Assembly: GCA_023213395.1 (NCBI GenBank)
Contig: CM041465.1
Location: 21,638,001-21,702,000 of the forward strand
DNA: 64,000 nt
Direction: 5' to 3'
Origin: Cycas panzhihuaensis
Lineage: Eukaryota; Cycadophyta
Under the pieces are notes generated by a model. The model was not told where the DNA came from, did no database searches, and saw only the letters and a list, made by a program, of their open reading frames with translations. The position numbers and the translations under genes were made by a program. This document shows, piece by piece, positions 50,931-62,619 of the stretch (positions are counted from its first letter, which is position 1; each line of letters begins with the position of its first letter).

Positions 50931-53652
50931 TTAAAAACCATTCCCATTAATTACTGGTAAACTAATATTGTTTGAGTTCATTGCCATCATATAAATACTT
51001 TAGTACATAATCAACAATATGGCTTTTAATGAATGTTTAAATGAAAGTTTGATGAAAGAACTTTGTAAAGTCATAATGAGTATAAGAAAGAGATGTTCAA
51101 TATGCTCTTCTTCTTCAAATAAACTAGGAATATGAGCTAGTATATAAACTAGTGTTTTAAATTGATATATTTTGTAAGAAAAATGATATGCTCTTTTTGA
51201 ATGCGATATAATAAAAGATCCTTTAATGCTTTGAAATGTAAACTAAACCTTGTAGCTTTTAATGATTTTTGAGATAAATAAATAATGGTATTTTACAACT
51301 AAACTTTATAGCTTTTTAATCAAATAAGGAACTAAAGCTTTTTCCAAAAAATAAGATGACTTCTTTGTTAAATTATGCAAGATAATAAGAATGCTTAATT
51401 ATTCCTCTGTAGAGCAAAATAGCTATATAAAAACTTAAAATTTTAAAATAGAACCTTTGCTCGAAGTAATAAAAATACTAGAAAGTTGTATGTATTTAAT
51501 TAATAATATAAGAAATAAACATATTTAATATAGATTATATGCATTTGTGGATTTTGCACCACTTAGGTTGCTCGAAGCTCAAGATGCTAAAAATGATATC
51601 TTTTTGCTGTAAAATAGCTTAAAAGTGTATACAAAGACTAATAATAACTTCAAGAATTGATTAGTAATAACCAATATTTTAAATATAATCTTTTGAAATA
51701 ATGAATGCTCAAAAAAGTTATAAAATAAGCCTGTCTAGGGCTAAACAGGAAGCTCAAGTTAACTAGCTTCAACAACCTACAAAATGATGTCAAAATATAA
51801 TAAAACTAATTTTAACTTGTAGTACACTAAAATACCTTTCTAATGAATCTAATGGTTCAAAAACCAGAGTCCATATGATGACGTTATTGTAGAAAATATA
51901 ATCAAGCCTCTTTATAGCTAATAAGATAACAATTTAAAAAAGGGGCCAATTTGACTAATTAAAAATTAGCCAAAATGATCTCAAATTTAACAAGTAATGA
52001 TTCCACATTGCAGTATTCTGAAATATGGTCCTCATGAGACCAGTGTCATTGAAAACCGATATACCAATCATGAGTTATACCATTAAATGTGACTGAGACT
52101 CTTAATAAAAAATATAAATAAACCTTTAATAAAATAAATTAGCCCTTTTAAAAAATTGGTTACACAGTTATATGGGGTGGATTTAAAATACAACTCAGAT
52201 CTTCGCAAGAGTAGCATACCCTAAACACTTAGTAAACACTTATCCATTGACGAAGGCAATCGAGGTGAAAGAAAACTCTTAAAAAAATGAAAATAACTCT
52301 TAATTAACTTAAGACTGAGGTCACATGCAAGGCAAATCGAGGGGCTAAAACTAAGGGGGCTAAGCCCTTTTAAAATACAAATTTAAAATATTATAAACAA
52401 TAATTAAATTTCATTAATCTTTATAAACTTTAGGTAATAAATTAAATTGATTTAATATATCAAAACAATATAAAAAATAAAAAAAAATTAAATGGTTGTG
52501 GCCTTGTGACCTGTGTGATAATGCAGAGGCAAGAAAAATGTAAAACAAAGACCAAATGCCGATCTAAAAGATGCAAACTAAAGATTTGAGGTGCTGCAGA
52601 CTCAAATATAGAGTCAAATTAAGCCAAAAGCAGATCAAAATATGATTTTAAACTCACTTTTAACTAGATGTATGATGTAGTAAAAAGAGAAACACACAAT
52701 GATAAATTTGAGAATAGAGGCAAAATACAGTCATGGAAATCACTAGAATTTAATCAGATAGCTTTATAATTATCCACTAAAGAGAGATGCCCAGCTTCAT
52801 GGACCCAAATCATAAAAAAATTTCAAAAAATATTTGTTTTAAATGAAAAAATGAAGAAGAAATGAAGAAAACACTTAGATATAGAGGTTTTGATGATTCA
52901 AACTTCTTGTTGGATGCACATATCCTCACAAAATTTGAAACATAGCTGGATATATCTAGTGGCTTAAAGTTAGTAAAATTTCACAACGAATAGTTACCTG
53001 CAAAGTTAGAACGAGGCTTTGGACCAAAACAGGCCAAAAATAGATATATGTTAGCTCCAAGAGTGATATCTCTCAATACAATCAATGAAAAAATGTGAGA
53101 TCCTTTCTAGCAGTTAGATGACTCAGTTATAAGCAAAATAAGTAGGCATATTATATGGTTTTGAGCAACATAGGAGGTGCACGAGCTGGTTCTAAATCAA
53201 TAAATAATGGTTCCAAAAATGAACAATGGAGGATGTAAACAAAGCTGGGAATAAAATAACTAATAGAGTGAATTTATACAGCTAAAAAATGATCAAATTG
53301 ATGTGGATTCAATCACTGAAATTTTATTTAACAATGGAACTTTCAACCAATTAAAAATATTTATAAAAATACATAAAAACAAGATCATACTAGGGTTTAT
53401 TAGTGAGTCCACGTAGGGGTGATTTCACACAACTTGTACTCCTTACATGAGAAACGTATCCTAACAAAACTTGAGAGACATCTAGATATCCTTGATAGCT
53501 AACTCCTTGTAAATTTTTATGAAGATCTGGTGCTTATGTACTGAGAACTAAGCTATAGAGCTAATGATGGTTGCACATGCACTAGGAGGTCGTACAACCT
53601 ATAAAGTGATTCAAACAACCCTAAGACTGCTTTACGTAGATCCTAAGAGGCA
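50931..53652. other. non-coding internal region of Z
   Basis: About 2.7 kb of AT-rich DNA with no open frame longer than 60 codons and no recognised domain. Confidence 0.6.
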
Positions 53653-54292
53653 TGTTGGATATTGTGACAACAATAGTTTGAGGCTAAAATTTTGGCATGT
53701 TGGCTACGCGGTTTCCCCCCCTAATCTTTCTCAGGGCGTTCCAAGGGGGGCAGGCCCTTGGCCGGGGGGTGGAGGGGGCGTGGAACGCCCCCCACTAAGA
53801 GGGGGTTCGGGGGCAATAACCCCTGACCCGAAAAATTAGCCCTGTAAACCATATTAAATTGTAAAGAGAATCAAGGTCGTTCAATACAAATACCCTAGAT
53901 CCTATGGTTGAAATTTATGCCTTGGATGACCCTCTCATGTAGCCCGATTTAGGGATTTTCTTATTATGTTGTATAAAATGTAATGTACTGTTATGAGGGT
54001 GGCGACTGGTTGTTATTCCTAAGAGCACTCTACGACTGATATGTACTTTTTCTCCATTCTACAACAATAAAGATCGATACCTTTCCTGTGTGGATGTTTC
54101 CCTAGCACACTGCTAGGGTTTTACCATGTTATATCGGGTGCATATGTGATGTTTGGCTTTTATATTGATGTTATTATATTATCTCTGATTTTAGAACTTG
54201 CATGTTAAATTTTAGTTTCAATTCCTATAACTAGTTATAAAATAGTTCAGATCTTGTGGCGATTTAAGGTTTGGGACCTTGTATTCTCAACA
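53653..54292 (+). repeat. solo LTR of the copia family, nested in Z
   Basis: 640 bp, starting TGTTGGATATTGTGACAAC and ending CTCAACA, with flanks AGGCA (53648-53652) and AGGCC (54293-54297), a 4-of-5 target duplication. It holds AATAAA at 54066-54071 and a perfect stem-loop CCCTAGCA-CAC-TGCTAGGG at 54100-54118. A G-rich block (53737-53830) contains GGGCGTTCCA and its exact complement TGGAACGCCC. Confidence 0.93.
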
Positions 54293-54801
54293 AGGCCTGC
54301 ACCCAAGTTCACTCAGTGAAGCAATAAATAAAATAAGAGAAAATAAGAAAATAAGAAGGGGGTAGTAGGGTTTCACTACCAAACTGATCAAATGAGTTTC
54401 TGGGTGAGATATCTCCATATAGGGGCAATAGTTTTTAAATCCATCAAATTCAGTACAAAGGTGGTTTAATGAGGATTCAAATGAGTAGTCATGTATTATA
54501 GTTATGAGTAACGTAGAAGCTGCACCAGCTTATTGAAATCACACAGCCTTACCCAACCTTTAAAAAAATAACGTAAAATAATAGAAAACTTAATATTTCA
54601 TTAATTAAATTCAGAAACCAACTATACCAAACTGTTGTTGGGCTGAGTGCACTCAAATTTATAGCAAATACTTGAAAAAAACATGAGTAATAAGCTTGTA
54701 TATATGAAAAAATTAATTATTTATCAAAAAATATATAAGAAAAACTATTGAAAACTATAGTATGAACTAAAACATTATTGAATAAACTTGTTGAGGCCAA
54801 T

Positions 54802-54933
54802 GTTGGAGCCAAGATCTCACTCTAAATGTTACAGAAAATAAGTGCCAAATGTTGCAGGCCAAGATCTATGCTTAAAGATTATAGAAAATAAGTGCCAAAT
54901 ATTGCAGGCCAATATCTATACTCAAAGATTACA
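54802..54933. repeat. 50-bp tandem repeat in the leader of Z
   Basis: Two and a half copies of a 50-bp unit with AGAAAATAAGTGCCAAAT as its clearest part, just before the primer site. Confidence 0.88.
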
Positions 54934-54951
54934 AGCCCAAATAGATATATA

Positions 54952-54962
54952 CTATGATACCA
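54952..54962 (-). promoter_or_regulatory. primer-binding site of Z
   Basis: Minus-strand TGGTATCATAG, two bases after the LTR end in CA, matches the tRNA-iMet-type site TGGTATCAGAG with one change. Confidence 0.8.
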
Positions 54963-54964
54963 TA

Positions 54965-55298
54965 TGTTAGAAAATAATACAACGAGTGTAGAGAAAAGTA
55001 GATATGCACATCAATCCATCATGAGAAAATATACGCAAAGATCAATATTATTCAATCTATCTTGAAAGAGTACAATCAATTTCCAAATTGTTGGTGGTGT
55101 CTAAGGACACCAGGGTTGAATAACCCTATAAATAAATAGTTGTGAGGGAGGAGGGAAACCTCCTCAACCTTTAAAATTTAAACAACATTAAAATAATATT
55201 TAACTCAAGTTAAAGTTAACCTTACCTGACTTACCTTAACATATATGTACTTACATGTGCAAAAGGTGGAAGTGCGGTGATGAGCATTAACCCTAACA
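54965..55298 (-). repeat. 5' LTR of Z
   Basis: Begins at 55298 on the minus strand with TGTTAGGGTTAATGCTC and ends TCTAACA at 54965. Many differences from the other LTR are transitions. Confidence 0.9.
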
Positions 55299-55303
55299 TT
55301 GGA

Positions 55304-57126
55304 AAGCTAAAGGAGATTATATGAAGGACTTTGAGTTTAAGTTTTGACTCCAAAAGCCTCCCTTCACTAGGGTAATCCCCTCCTTAAGGCCTCCAAGCAT
55401 CCTACCATCCATCACCACAACTAGTGTGATATTTGGTAGTGAAACAAGTAACATTTCTTTCATAACCCCATCCTACACTTAGATTCTCACCCAAAACCAC
55501 TGTCCAACCATGAGACACCTATAACCATTTGAGAGGAACCACATCTAATAGAGGATCTTACCATTCTGAGGCAACCCCCGCTTTCTCCTTTTTCTCCTCT
55601 CTTCTCCCTAGTGTTGTATGGTGAGATTTTGAGTTAAGAAACATGATTTAAATTCATTTTGTTGTTGTAAATTATAATCTAAATTTTCTAACAACATCTT
55701 ACTAGAAGAGAGTTTATATATATATACATAATTTTACTTATAAAAGGGTTGTTCCTCTTGTGTCGCAGGTTGAGGAGCTCCTTTACAAGTAAAGTGACAT
55801 ATTTCAGGAGAGGTAACACTTTTTTATCTTTTTAAAATCCATTTCTACTTTGTTTCCTTTCTTTCTTGCATTGTTACATAGTTGGGAAAGGTAAGTAAGC
55901 CCCTCTCTCTAACTCCAACAACATTTTTAACAACTAAAGGAAGCAAAGGCATCAATAAAGGAGACACACGAAGAGGGATTACACTTCATCATCAAATACC
56001 ACAAAACATGATGCGCTTTTTCTAACCCCTTCTTCTCCTCTCCCTCTCTTCCTTTCTTCCTTCCCTAAGAGAATATTGCAAATATAACATACATTTATTT
56101 TCCTCTTTTACATATATACATCTCATATAGCCTCCAAAGATTACAAGCCCAAATAGATATATACTATGACACATGATATAGACAAACCGTATTACTTGTT
56201 CCTCTTGCATAATTAAGAAACATAGATTGCACTTTTTGTTTCTGCTTATTGCCTTAAAAAAAAAGAAAAGAGATCTAGTTAGATAGAAGTAACATTCTCT
56301 CAACATTTATTTCTCACATCCCAACCCTAACTTCTAAACGAAAGAGAGTGAGGAAAAGTGAGAAATAAAATTGTGTATATATTTATGTGCTTGTATTAAT
56401 TTTGTAATTTTTTTTTACAGTGATTGTTTTTGCATAAAACTAAACTTCATCTTAACAAAAAAAAAAACATAATCTTGGGAAACCTTTGCTCTTCTAGTAA
56501 CATAAGAAGAACATACAACCTAGTTGCAGCTAGATAGCTATGACATTATCTCATAACTCTTTTTTCCACATCCTAACTCCACCCCTTATTCTTCTTACAA
56601 CTCAAGAAGAATTTATAACCTATTTGTAACTGGATGGTTGTAACATTGCCTCTATTTTTCAAATCCAATGCCAAAACCCTAACCCCCTAGCGAAAATCCC
56701 CCAGGGTACGAATAAAGTGACCCCATCACTCCTTCTATCTCTTCACATCATTTCCATCTCTTTTTTTTTCTTGTTCCTCTTTTCGAAGGGAAGCCCCTTG
56801 CCCCTTATCTCCACCAAGGATAAGAGGGAATTGGTCACTGGCATAAACTTAAGTAAATAGAATATTTAAATTAGTTAATAAGGGTTTGTGGGAGTAACAT
56901 CCTCCTCTACTTTTCTTGGTAGTTAAGGCACTACCTCCCAAGAGCAACCTCTTGGGTAATATACAAACTATCTTAACTTCACTACCACCTTAGAGAAACA
57001 AAAGAAACTTAATTAAGAGGAGTTGGTTATAGCAACATCCTCTTCTTTTATTCCCAACACTTAAAATCCTAACCTCTAAGGATAAACCCTTAGGCCCCAA
57101 ATAAGTTATCTAAGGACATTGCCCCC
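55304..57126 (+). repeat. long LTR copy G, second part, and degenerate repeats
   Basis: Continues copy G after the Z insertion. CATTCTGAGGCAACCCCC near 55572 matches CATTCTGAGGCTACC in copy A, and GGGAAAGGTAAGTAAGCCCC near 55884 is the shared tract, about 1.97 kb into the LTR once Z is subtracted. From about 56270 to 57110 a loose motif (GTAACATYCTCT then CCTAACC) recurs about five times. The LTR end is not resolved. Confidence 0.5.
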
Positions 57127-57550
57127 TGTTTCCCAACCACTAAGAATGGGCAGGAGCGACATCTCTCAGGTAAGTATAGGTATACATTCCTATCTCTTGC
57201 CTTAGCTACTATTATGGCATGATGAGATGTATTTATGATTTCAATGGCATGATATAGTTATATAGCTTATTTTATTACATGGCTTGCTTACCTAGTTCTT
57301 ACCTATGACTATGATTTAGCCTATGATGACTAGGACCACAGTCTTATGGCATCACATAGCTCCTAGAAACACCTTCCTAGAGTTTGCAAGTCCTCATGGG
57401 CCTCCACAACCTACCTTAACTCACTTCTAGCTTGTTGTATGATCCCTTAGGATGGGTTTTAACTTGCTTACTCATCAACATTTTTTTATATTGATATCGA
57501 TGCTTGGTCTTCATCCTTTCCACATATTGGGAAGCCCACCGAGTTTAGGG
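57127..57550 (+). repeat. long LTR copy F, truncated
   Basis: Starts TGTTTCCCAACCACTAAG and follows copy A to about CACATATTGGGAAGCCC. It is cut where copy C begins in the opposite orientation. Confidence 0.7.
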
Positions 57551-57864
57551 TAGATTTTCCCCTACAACCAGCGAAGAAGAAGAGTCCCTGCAGGATTTTG
57601 TAGGAGGTTTCCCTAAGGGGTGGCTGTAGGTGACACTTGTTGGGGTGTATTTGAAGGAGAACCATGCAAAACTTACTTGAGAGTGCTTGGAGGGGAGCTT
57701 CCCACCACAGAGAAGAGCCATTGTAGGCAGATCCTGGACTGGAGTAGTAGGAAACGCAGGATTGCAGACGCACCTGTGGAAGGAAGGAGGAAAAGGGCAG
57801 AAACTACAGCAGTAGAAAGTCAAGTTAGAGAGCCAAGAGATGTAAAATGATGGTCTTTTTGGGT

Positions 57865-57870
57865 TTTATA
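57865..57870 (-). promoter_or_regulatory. LTR TATA box (copy C)
   Basis: Minus-strand GAGTATAAAACCC, about 675 bp into the LTR. Confidence 0.6.
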
Positions 57871-57997
57871 CTCATGTCAACCCTAATTAAGTGTTTAGGG
57901 CACGAATAGGGCTAAGTTGGGTGAGTGGCCACATGGTAATTCTGCGTAAAAGGTGAGAATTGCCATGGCAGATTAAAAAAATAAGTTGTAACAGTTG

Positions 57998-58039
57998 CAC
58001 CACGGTAAACTTCGTGGTACTGCTAAGTTTATAGCGGTG
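57998..58039. other. imperfect dyad in LTR copy C
   Basis: Arms CACCACGGTAAACTT (57998-58012) and AAGTTTATAGCGGTG (58025-58039); the inner CCACGGTAAACTTCGTGG is itself a dyad. Confidence 0.7.
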
Positions 58040-58542
58040 TAGGACCAGAAAGCCAGAATAATAATAATCTGGGTTCCGGGAGCCTTAAAAGCTGATGTGG
58101 CAGGCCAGGGAGGGGCTGCCCCTTCTGTCCAAATGGCTAGGGACAATATGGAAAGCATGTGAACAAGGCCAGAAGTGGTGTCAAGGGCTAAAGGTCCTAG
58201 AAATGTGATGATAAGGATGCGAGGTCAGGCTATGAACGGGTCATACAAATCAAGTGACGCTTAAGACGATGTGGAGGCAGCACAGAGGGACATAGAGTGC
58301 CATGGAGAAGCCTACCTTATAGAAAGGTAGGTCCCACTAGTCGTCATAGGCTCACAATACGACAAACAACATGATCAAGCCAAATGGATGCAAGGTGATC
58401 ATATAAATGAAGTAGTCAATCACGCAATGAGGTAATACTTATGTTAACCTTCCCAAAGAAACAACAAAAGTGAAAAGGAAGAAGCATACCTATGCTTACC
58501 TAAGTCGACCTGTCCATATCCATTCTTAGTAGTTGGGAAACA

Positions 58543-60138
58543 GTAGTGGACAGGAAAGGAAACAAATGTTACAAAGCCTGTAAAAGTTGCCTATGTTACA
58601 AGTATACTATGGGCAATAAATTGCGACATGGGCTATTCCAGGACTGAAGGTAAATATAAGACATTATTTGGGGCTAGAGGAGCTACCTAAAAGAGGTGTG
58701 TTGGCCTAGAAATAATGTAATAAGGGTTGTATATGTTGATATCCAGTGCAAGCCTAATTCTAAAGACTCCCCGATGACCCAAGAGAGGCACAAGTGAAGG
58801 AGAGGAAAGAGGAGAAGGGGATTGCCCTTGAGAAGTAGGCCTAGTGGGTATGGATCTTGTCTTAGCTCCTTTCTCTCTCTCTTTATGAGTCCTCTCCCGT
58901 AGCCTCCTTGGAAAAAACCAGGGGAGGATAGGGAGATGAAGAGCGTAATCAGACAAAGAATAGAGGGATACCGCCTATGTGCAGTAAAGAAGACAATGAA
59001 AGGAATAATGTGCTAAAAAACCTAACCTTTTAAAAGACAAACCCAAGGAAAGACATGGAACAACAATGGAAAATACCTGCCAGGTTGTGTGAGAGGTAGA
59101 TCTACCCCTATAGACAGTAGAAAATGGAAGATCTGGTATGCTTATAAGGTATACTAAGCAAGGTGTTGCACTGGAACCACACTTGCTGAAAGTTATAGGA
59201 AGGGCGTGGAGGCCACACTTGGGCATGAATCCTTGCTTGGAGGTGTTGGTTGGTGAGCCTATTGCTGCATATCAGAGCTGCAATGGGTAGATCTCAAGCT
59301 AGAATACAAGGAACTTGGATGGTGCAGGTGCGCCTATAGAAAACTTCTATGAAAAAGAGAGAAGAGAGCAAGGAAGGTAGAAGAAGAAGATGGGAAATGA
59401 AGTTGTTTCAGGCTTTATACCTAACTCTAGGTTGAATGGATGATTAGGGTTGAGGCAGGGCTCGAGAGGTGTCGAAGCTACATAGTAATTTCATGAAAAA
59501 AGTAAAATTTACCACAACAGATTTAAAAAAATAAGTTATGACAGTTGCCCTATGGCAAACTTCATGGTACTGTAAAGTTTACTGCAGTACCGCAATAATT
59601 GGCATGGTGCGGTGACAGAGACCAAAATAAGCCAAAGGGAGGATGCTTAGGAGCCTTAAAGGGAGTACCCCAAGCCTAGGAGGGGCTGGCCCTCTGTTGA
59701 GATGACTGGGGATAGTCAAATAGGGAAGATGACCTAAACCAGATGTGGTACCGAAGTGGTACGGCTATCAGAAAACTGATAATTAGCATAAGGATAAACC
59801 AATCACACTCAGCAGGGTGCTAAGGGCTATGATATGGCACAGGGTATGACAGATCACACGGGTTGAGTGGTGCTTAGGGCAATGTAGAGGTGCGTAGGAG
59901 GGTTGTGGAGTGCCATGGGGATGCATGTCCCACTGATCATCATAGGCTGAAAGAATGACAAGCAGCATGATTAAGTAATAGGATGCAAGGTGATCACTCA
60001 ATCGTGACAATCAGTCATACAATAATATGATGCTTCTATCTACCTTTCAAAAGAAGTAGTAAAGGTGAAAGGGAAGAATCATACCTATACTTACCTGAGT
60101 TGACTTTACAAGAACCCATTCCTGGGAGGTGGGAAACA
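58543..60138 (-). repeat. long LTR copy D, probable 3' LTR of X
   Basis: Starts at 60138 with TGTTTCCCACCTCCCAGG after a polypurine-like CCAGGGGGCAG. It carries a dyad (59567-59590, arms GTACTG and CAGTAC) and a TATA box (59414-59419). About 1.6 kb remains before copy C begins. Confidence 0.7.
59414..59419 (-). promoter_or_regulatory. LTR TATA box (copy D)
   Basis: Minus-strand AGGTATAAAGCC, about 720 bp into the LTR. Confidence 0.6.
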
Positions 60139-62170
60139 CTGCCCCCTGGGCAATAGAGCCTCACACCTCAAATGTATAATGCGACAGTGAATGCTGACAA
60201 CACACTGTCAGTAACATATATATATATATATATATATATCCAAATCATAATAATAATGCAGACCAAGGGCGATGACGAGTATCATGGAAGAAAACGTGGG
60301 TGTAAAGGAAAGTGTGAGATAATATAGGGGTTACCTATGTATCACATCATAGACAATAGGTAAAGGTAGTGGATGAGGGAGATGCCACCATCGTAAGAGT
60401 AAGGTGGAAGGGTGGTGATCACCACACCTAAAACCAGATAGAAGTCATAAATAAAGCTATGTATAGACACAAATCAAGAATAGCAAGAGCTATATGCTAA
60501 GATGCTAAGAGTAGAGTGAAGAGAACAAAACCTGGTGGTCACCATAGTTTAACCTCATTAGTGGCCAGTTTTCAGAGGCGCGAACAGGTCGCAATGCAAA
60601 GGATGACCTAGGACTTGGATGCATGCATAACCGAATAAGTCCCTCAAGATGGGTCACCAAAGAGAGGTAAGCGACGTTGAAGGATGAGGCAAACTAAGCT
60701 ATCTACCTTGACGTTGAGAGCCCCCAGAATATGTCAAATGTTGACAGATGAAAACAAGCCAACATGGATCTGCCAATTGAGGCAAAGGCCCTCAAGTGTA
60801 GGCACCACACTTGGTAGACCTAGGTGAGATGGGACACCACGACCTAAGATTCATAAAGGAGGATGATGGGTCTATGATGGAAGTGGAGTGCATCAGTAAG
60901 GGCCTTAATAACAACTGTGTACTCAGCTTTGTTATTGGTGGCTTCAGGAAGGAAGATCTTAGAGTACATGAAATCATATCCAAAAGGGTCATGGAGAATC
61001 CACGCAGTAGTGAAAGGGATAGGGTTACCACAAGTTATGCCATCAATGAAAATGAGTAAGGCCATGACAAAAATAGAGGTCTCGTTAGAGACAAGAATGT
61101 TGATAGGATTGATGAGTAGAGAGGACTCAACAATATGAAATCATCGTAAAAGGCTCCAAATGGCTATCAATAAAGGCCACAATAGGCAGGAAGGCCCAAG
61201 GATGAGCCTACCCGAAGGTGAAGAGGGCTAATTAGCAGATGGGGAAGAATTGGCAATGAAAGACTCCTCTGGGGTGCCAAAGGTCACTTAAGGAAGTGAA
61301 ATGCAGTCTCGAACAGGGGGGACGCTTCCTTTGGAAGCCCCAGAGGTGTGAATGGGCAACAAAAATAGATCCAGGATGGAGAAATGAGTCAAACAAGTAT
61401 AAACGTGAGTATGTATGGAGATGACACATAAAACAAGGAAGAAGGGGCCTCGCAAGGCCAAAGAAAGGGTGCCGTAAATACACCTGATAGGTGCAAGGGA
61501 AAAGGAAGTCCAAGAAGGAAAAACTAGAGATGGACCTAGAAGGTAAAGGTGATCATGGAAAAGAGATGGTCTCAAGGGTTATCGCGATGAGAGAAATGGG
61601 AGAAGTGCCCATCGGGGCCCCCTCCTATATAAAGGAGACTCGACAAAAATGGAATTCATGTTCATGGGCTCACGAATGAATAAGATCCCTTCCCTCTATG
61701 TAGTAAAGCCTGCTCGACCTCAGAGGCACACCACGAGAGATCCGACCATTGGATCAGGATGCAGAGACAGCTAGTGGGACTAGGGAGACGAGATGGCAGT
61801 AACGAGACCAGATCTAGTGAGTGGATTGTCCGTACCCTAACCCATTTCATCAATTGAATTTTATTACTTTTTAATAATTTTCATTGTAGTTTTGGTCCCC
61901 TTAAGGACAAATAATAATCTCCTAGAGTTTGAATTAGACCTAGCAAGAGGTGGGACTAGGGCATTAGGAAGCCCTAGTCCTGGTGGGCCTAAGTGTGGCC
62001 CACCTGGGTAAACATTTTTATTTTTTTAGGCTAGAAACCCCCCATTTTTGGCAGGTGATACTAGCATCGCCACAAAGATCATGATGCCGTGATCTTTACT
62101 ACAGGGCTGCTAAGATTTAGATAAAATCTCAGTCGGCCCCATGCTAGACTCTGTAGTACCACAAAGTTTA
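60139..62170 (-). mobile_element. remnant retroelement X (internal region)
   Basis: Minus-strand counterpart of Y: a C/T-rich open stretch (about 61850-61066), the RNase HI-like domain (61065-60650), about 500 bp without a domain, a polypurine tract and LTR copy D. An AT microsatellite lies at 60218-60238. No RT or integrase is seen. A decayed dyad lies near 62080-62180. The right boundary is uncertain. Confidence 0.6.
60650..61065 (-). pseudogene. stand-alone RNase HI-like domain (X)
   Basis: Starts MALLIFIDGITCGN, with the first catalytic Asp in FIDG, then NNKAEYTVVIKALTDAL with the Glu, and PIILLYES where the second Asp has become Glu just before a stop. Further on VYQVWC matches VYQVCC of Y. 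The two copies agree in placement, start (MxLLIFIDG) and distance to the LTR, which supports one ancestral frame. The last catalytic position is lost in stops. It would cleave RNA in RNA-DNA hybrids if intact. Confidence 0.72.
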
Positions 62171-62600
62171 GCGCGGTGTAAAGGCAGACTAGCTAAAAAT
62201 AAAAGGATGGCCCGAAGGAGAGATAGATTTCAGTCTGAGAGAAGTGGGAGGTAGTCCTAAGGGCCAGCAGGTAGATTTGGACAGGTTTTGACTGTGTTTT
62301 AGGGTTTTGCAGGTAGTTATCGTGGTGAACAACTGCAAAAACATAGGAGTTGCCATGATTAGTTTTATCAAGATGATGACTCACGGAGACCGGTGAGTAC
62401 TGGGAAGATGTGGCCTATTGAAGGCCATTTGGACGCCACAGTATACATTAGACCAGCACCTCTTAGTGGATATAGTCTCGCACTAAGATTGACAGAGGCA
62501 TGTGTTGTATCTCCCCCAAGTGGGAGACGTTATAGTCACACTAGGAGATGTTAGGAGGATCCTAGGAGTACCAACAACTAGAGCACCAGCGTCATTAGGC
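61066..62600. other. upstream part of X and flank
   Basis: Open stretches at 61575-61232 minus are hydrophobic and Pro/Ser-rich and loosely match the Y stretch; coding status is uncertain. From 62171 rightward nothing is recognised. Confidence 0.4.
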
Positions 62601-62619
62601 ACACTGCCTAGTAATGACA

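Larger units (their letters stand above)
49947..55298 (-). mobile_element. non-autonomous LTR element Z with gag fragment only
   Basis: Two 334-bp LTRs bound 5.35 kb. Near-matching 5-bp flanks TTGGC (49942-49946) and TTGGA (55299-55303) mark the target site. A tRNA-iMet-type primer site lies just inside the right LTR and a polypurine tract just inside the left LTR, so the element runs on the minus strand. The only coding trace is a copia-like gag fragment next to the 3' LTR. A solo copia LTR is nested within it. It resembles the LARD or TR-GAG classes of non-autonomous plant elements. Confidence 0.85.
57551..58542 (-). repeat. long LTR copy C, truncated
   Basis: Starts at 58542 with TGTTTCCCAACTACTAAG, with a dyad at 57998-58039 and a TATAAA box (57865-57870). 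It ends at the inverted junction with copy F. Confidence 0.72.

Noticed and set aside
53564-53839. 91-codon plus-strand frame
   Set aside because: It crosses the start of the solo LTR, so it joins unrelated DNA by chance.
58560-58625. Apparent match of GTTACAAA/GTAAAAGTTG with 30605-30680, suggesting copy D extends like B
   Set aside because: The order relative to other landmarks is reversed and the text is low in complexity, so it is not good evidence of homology.
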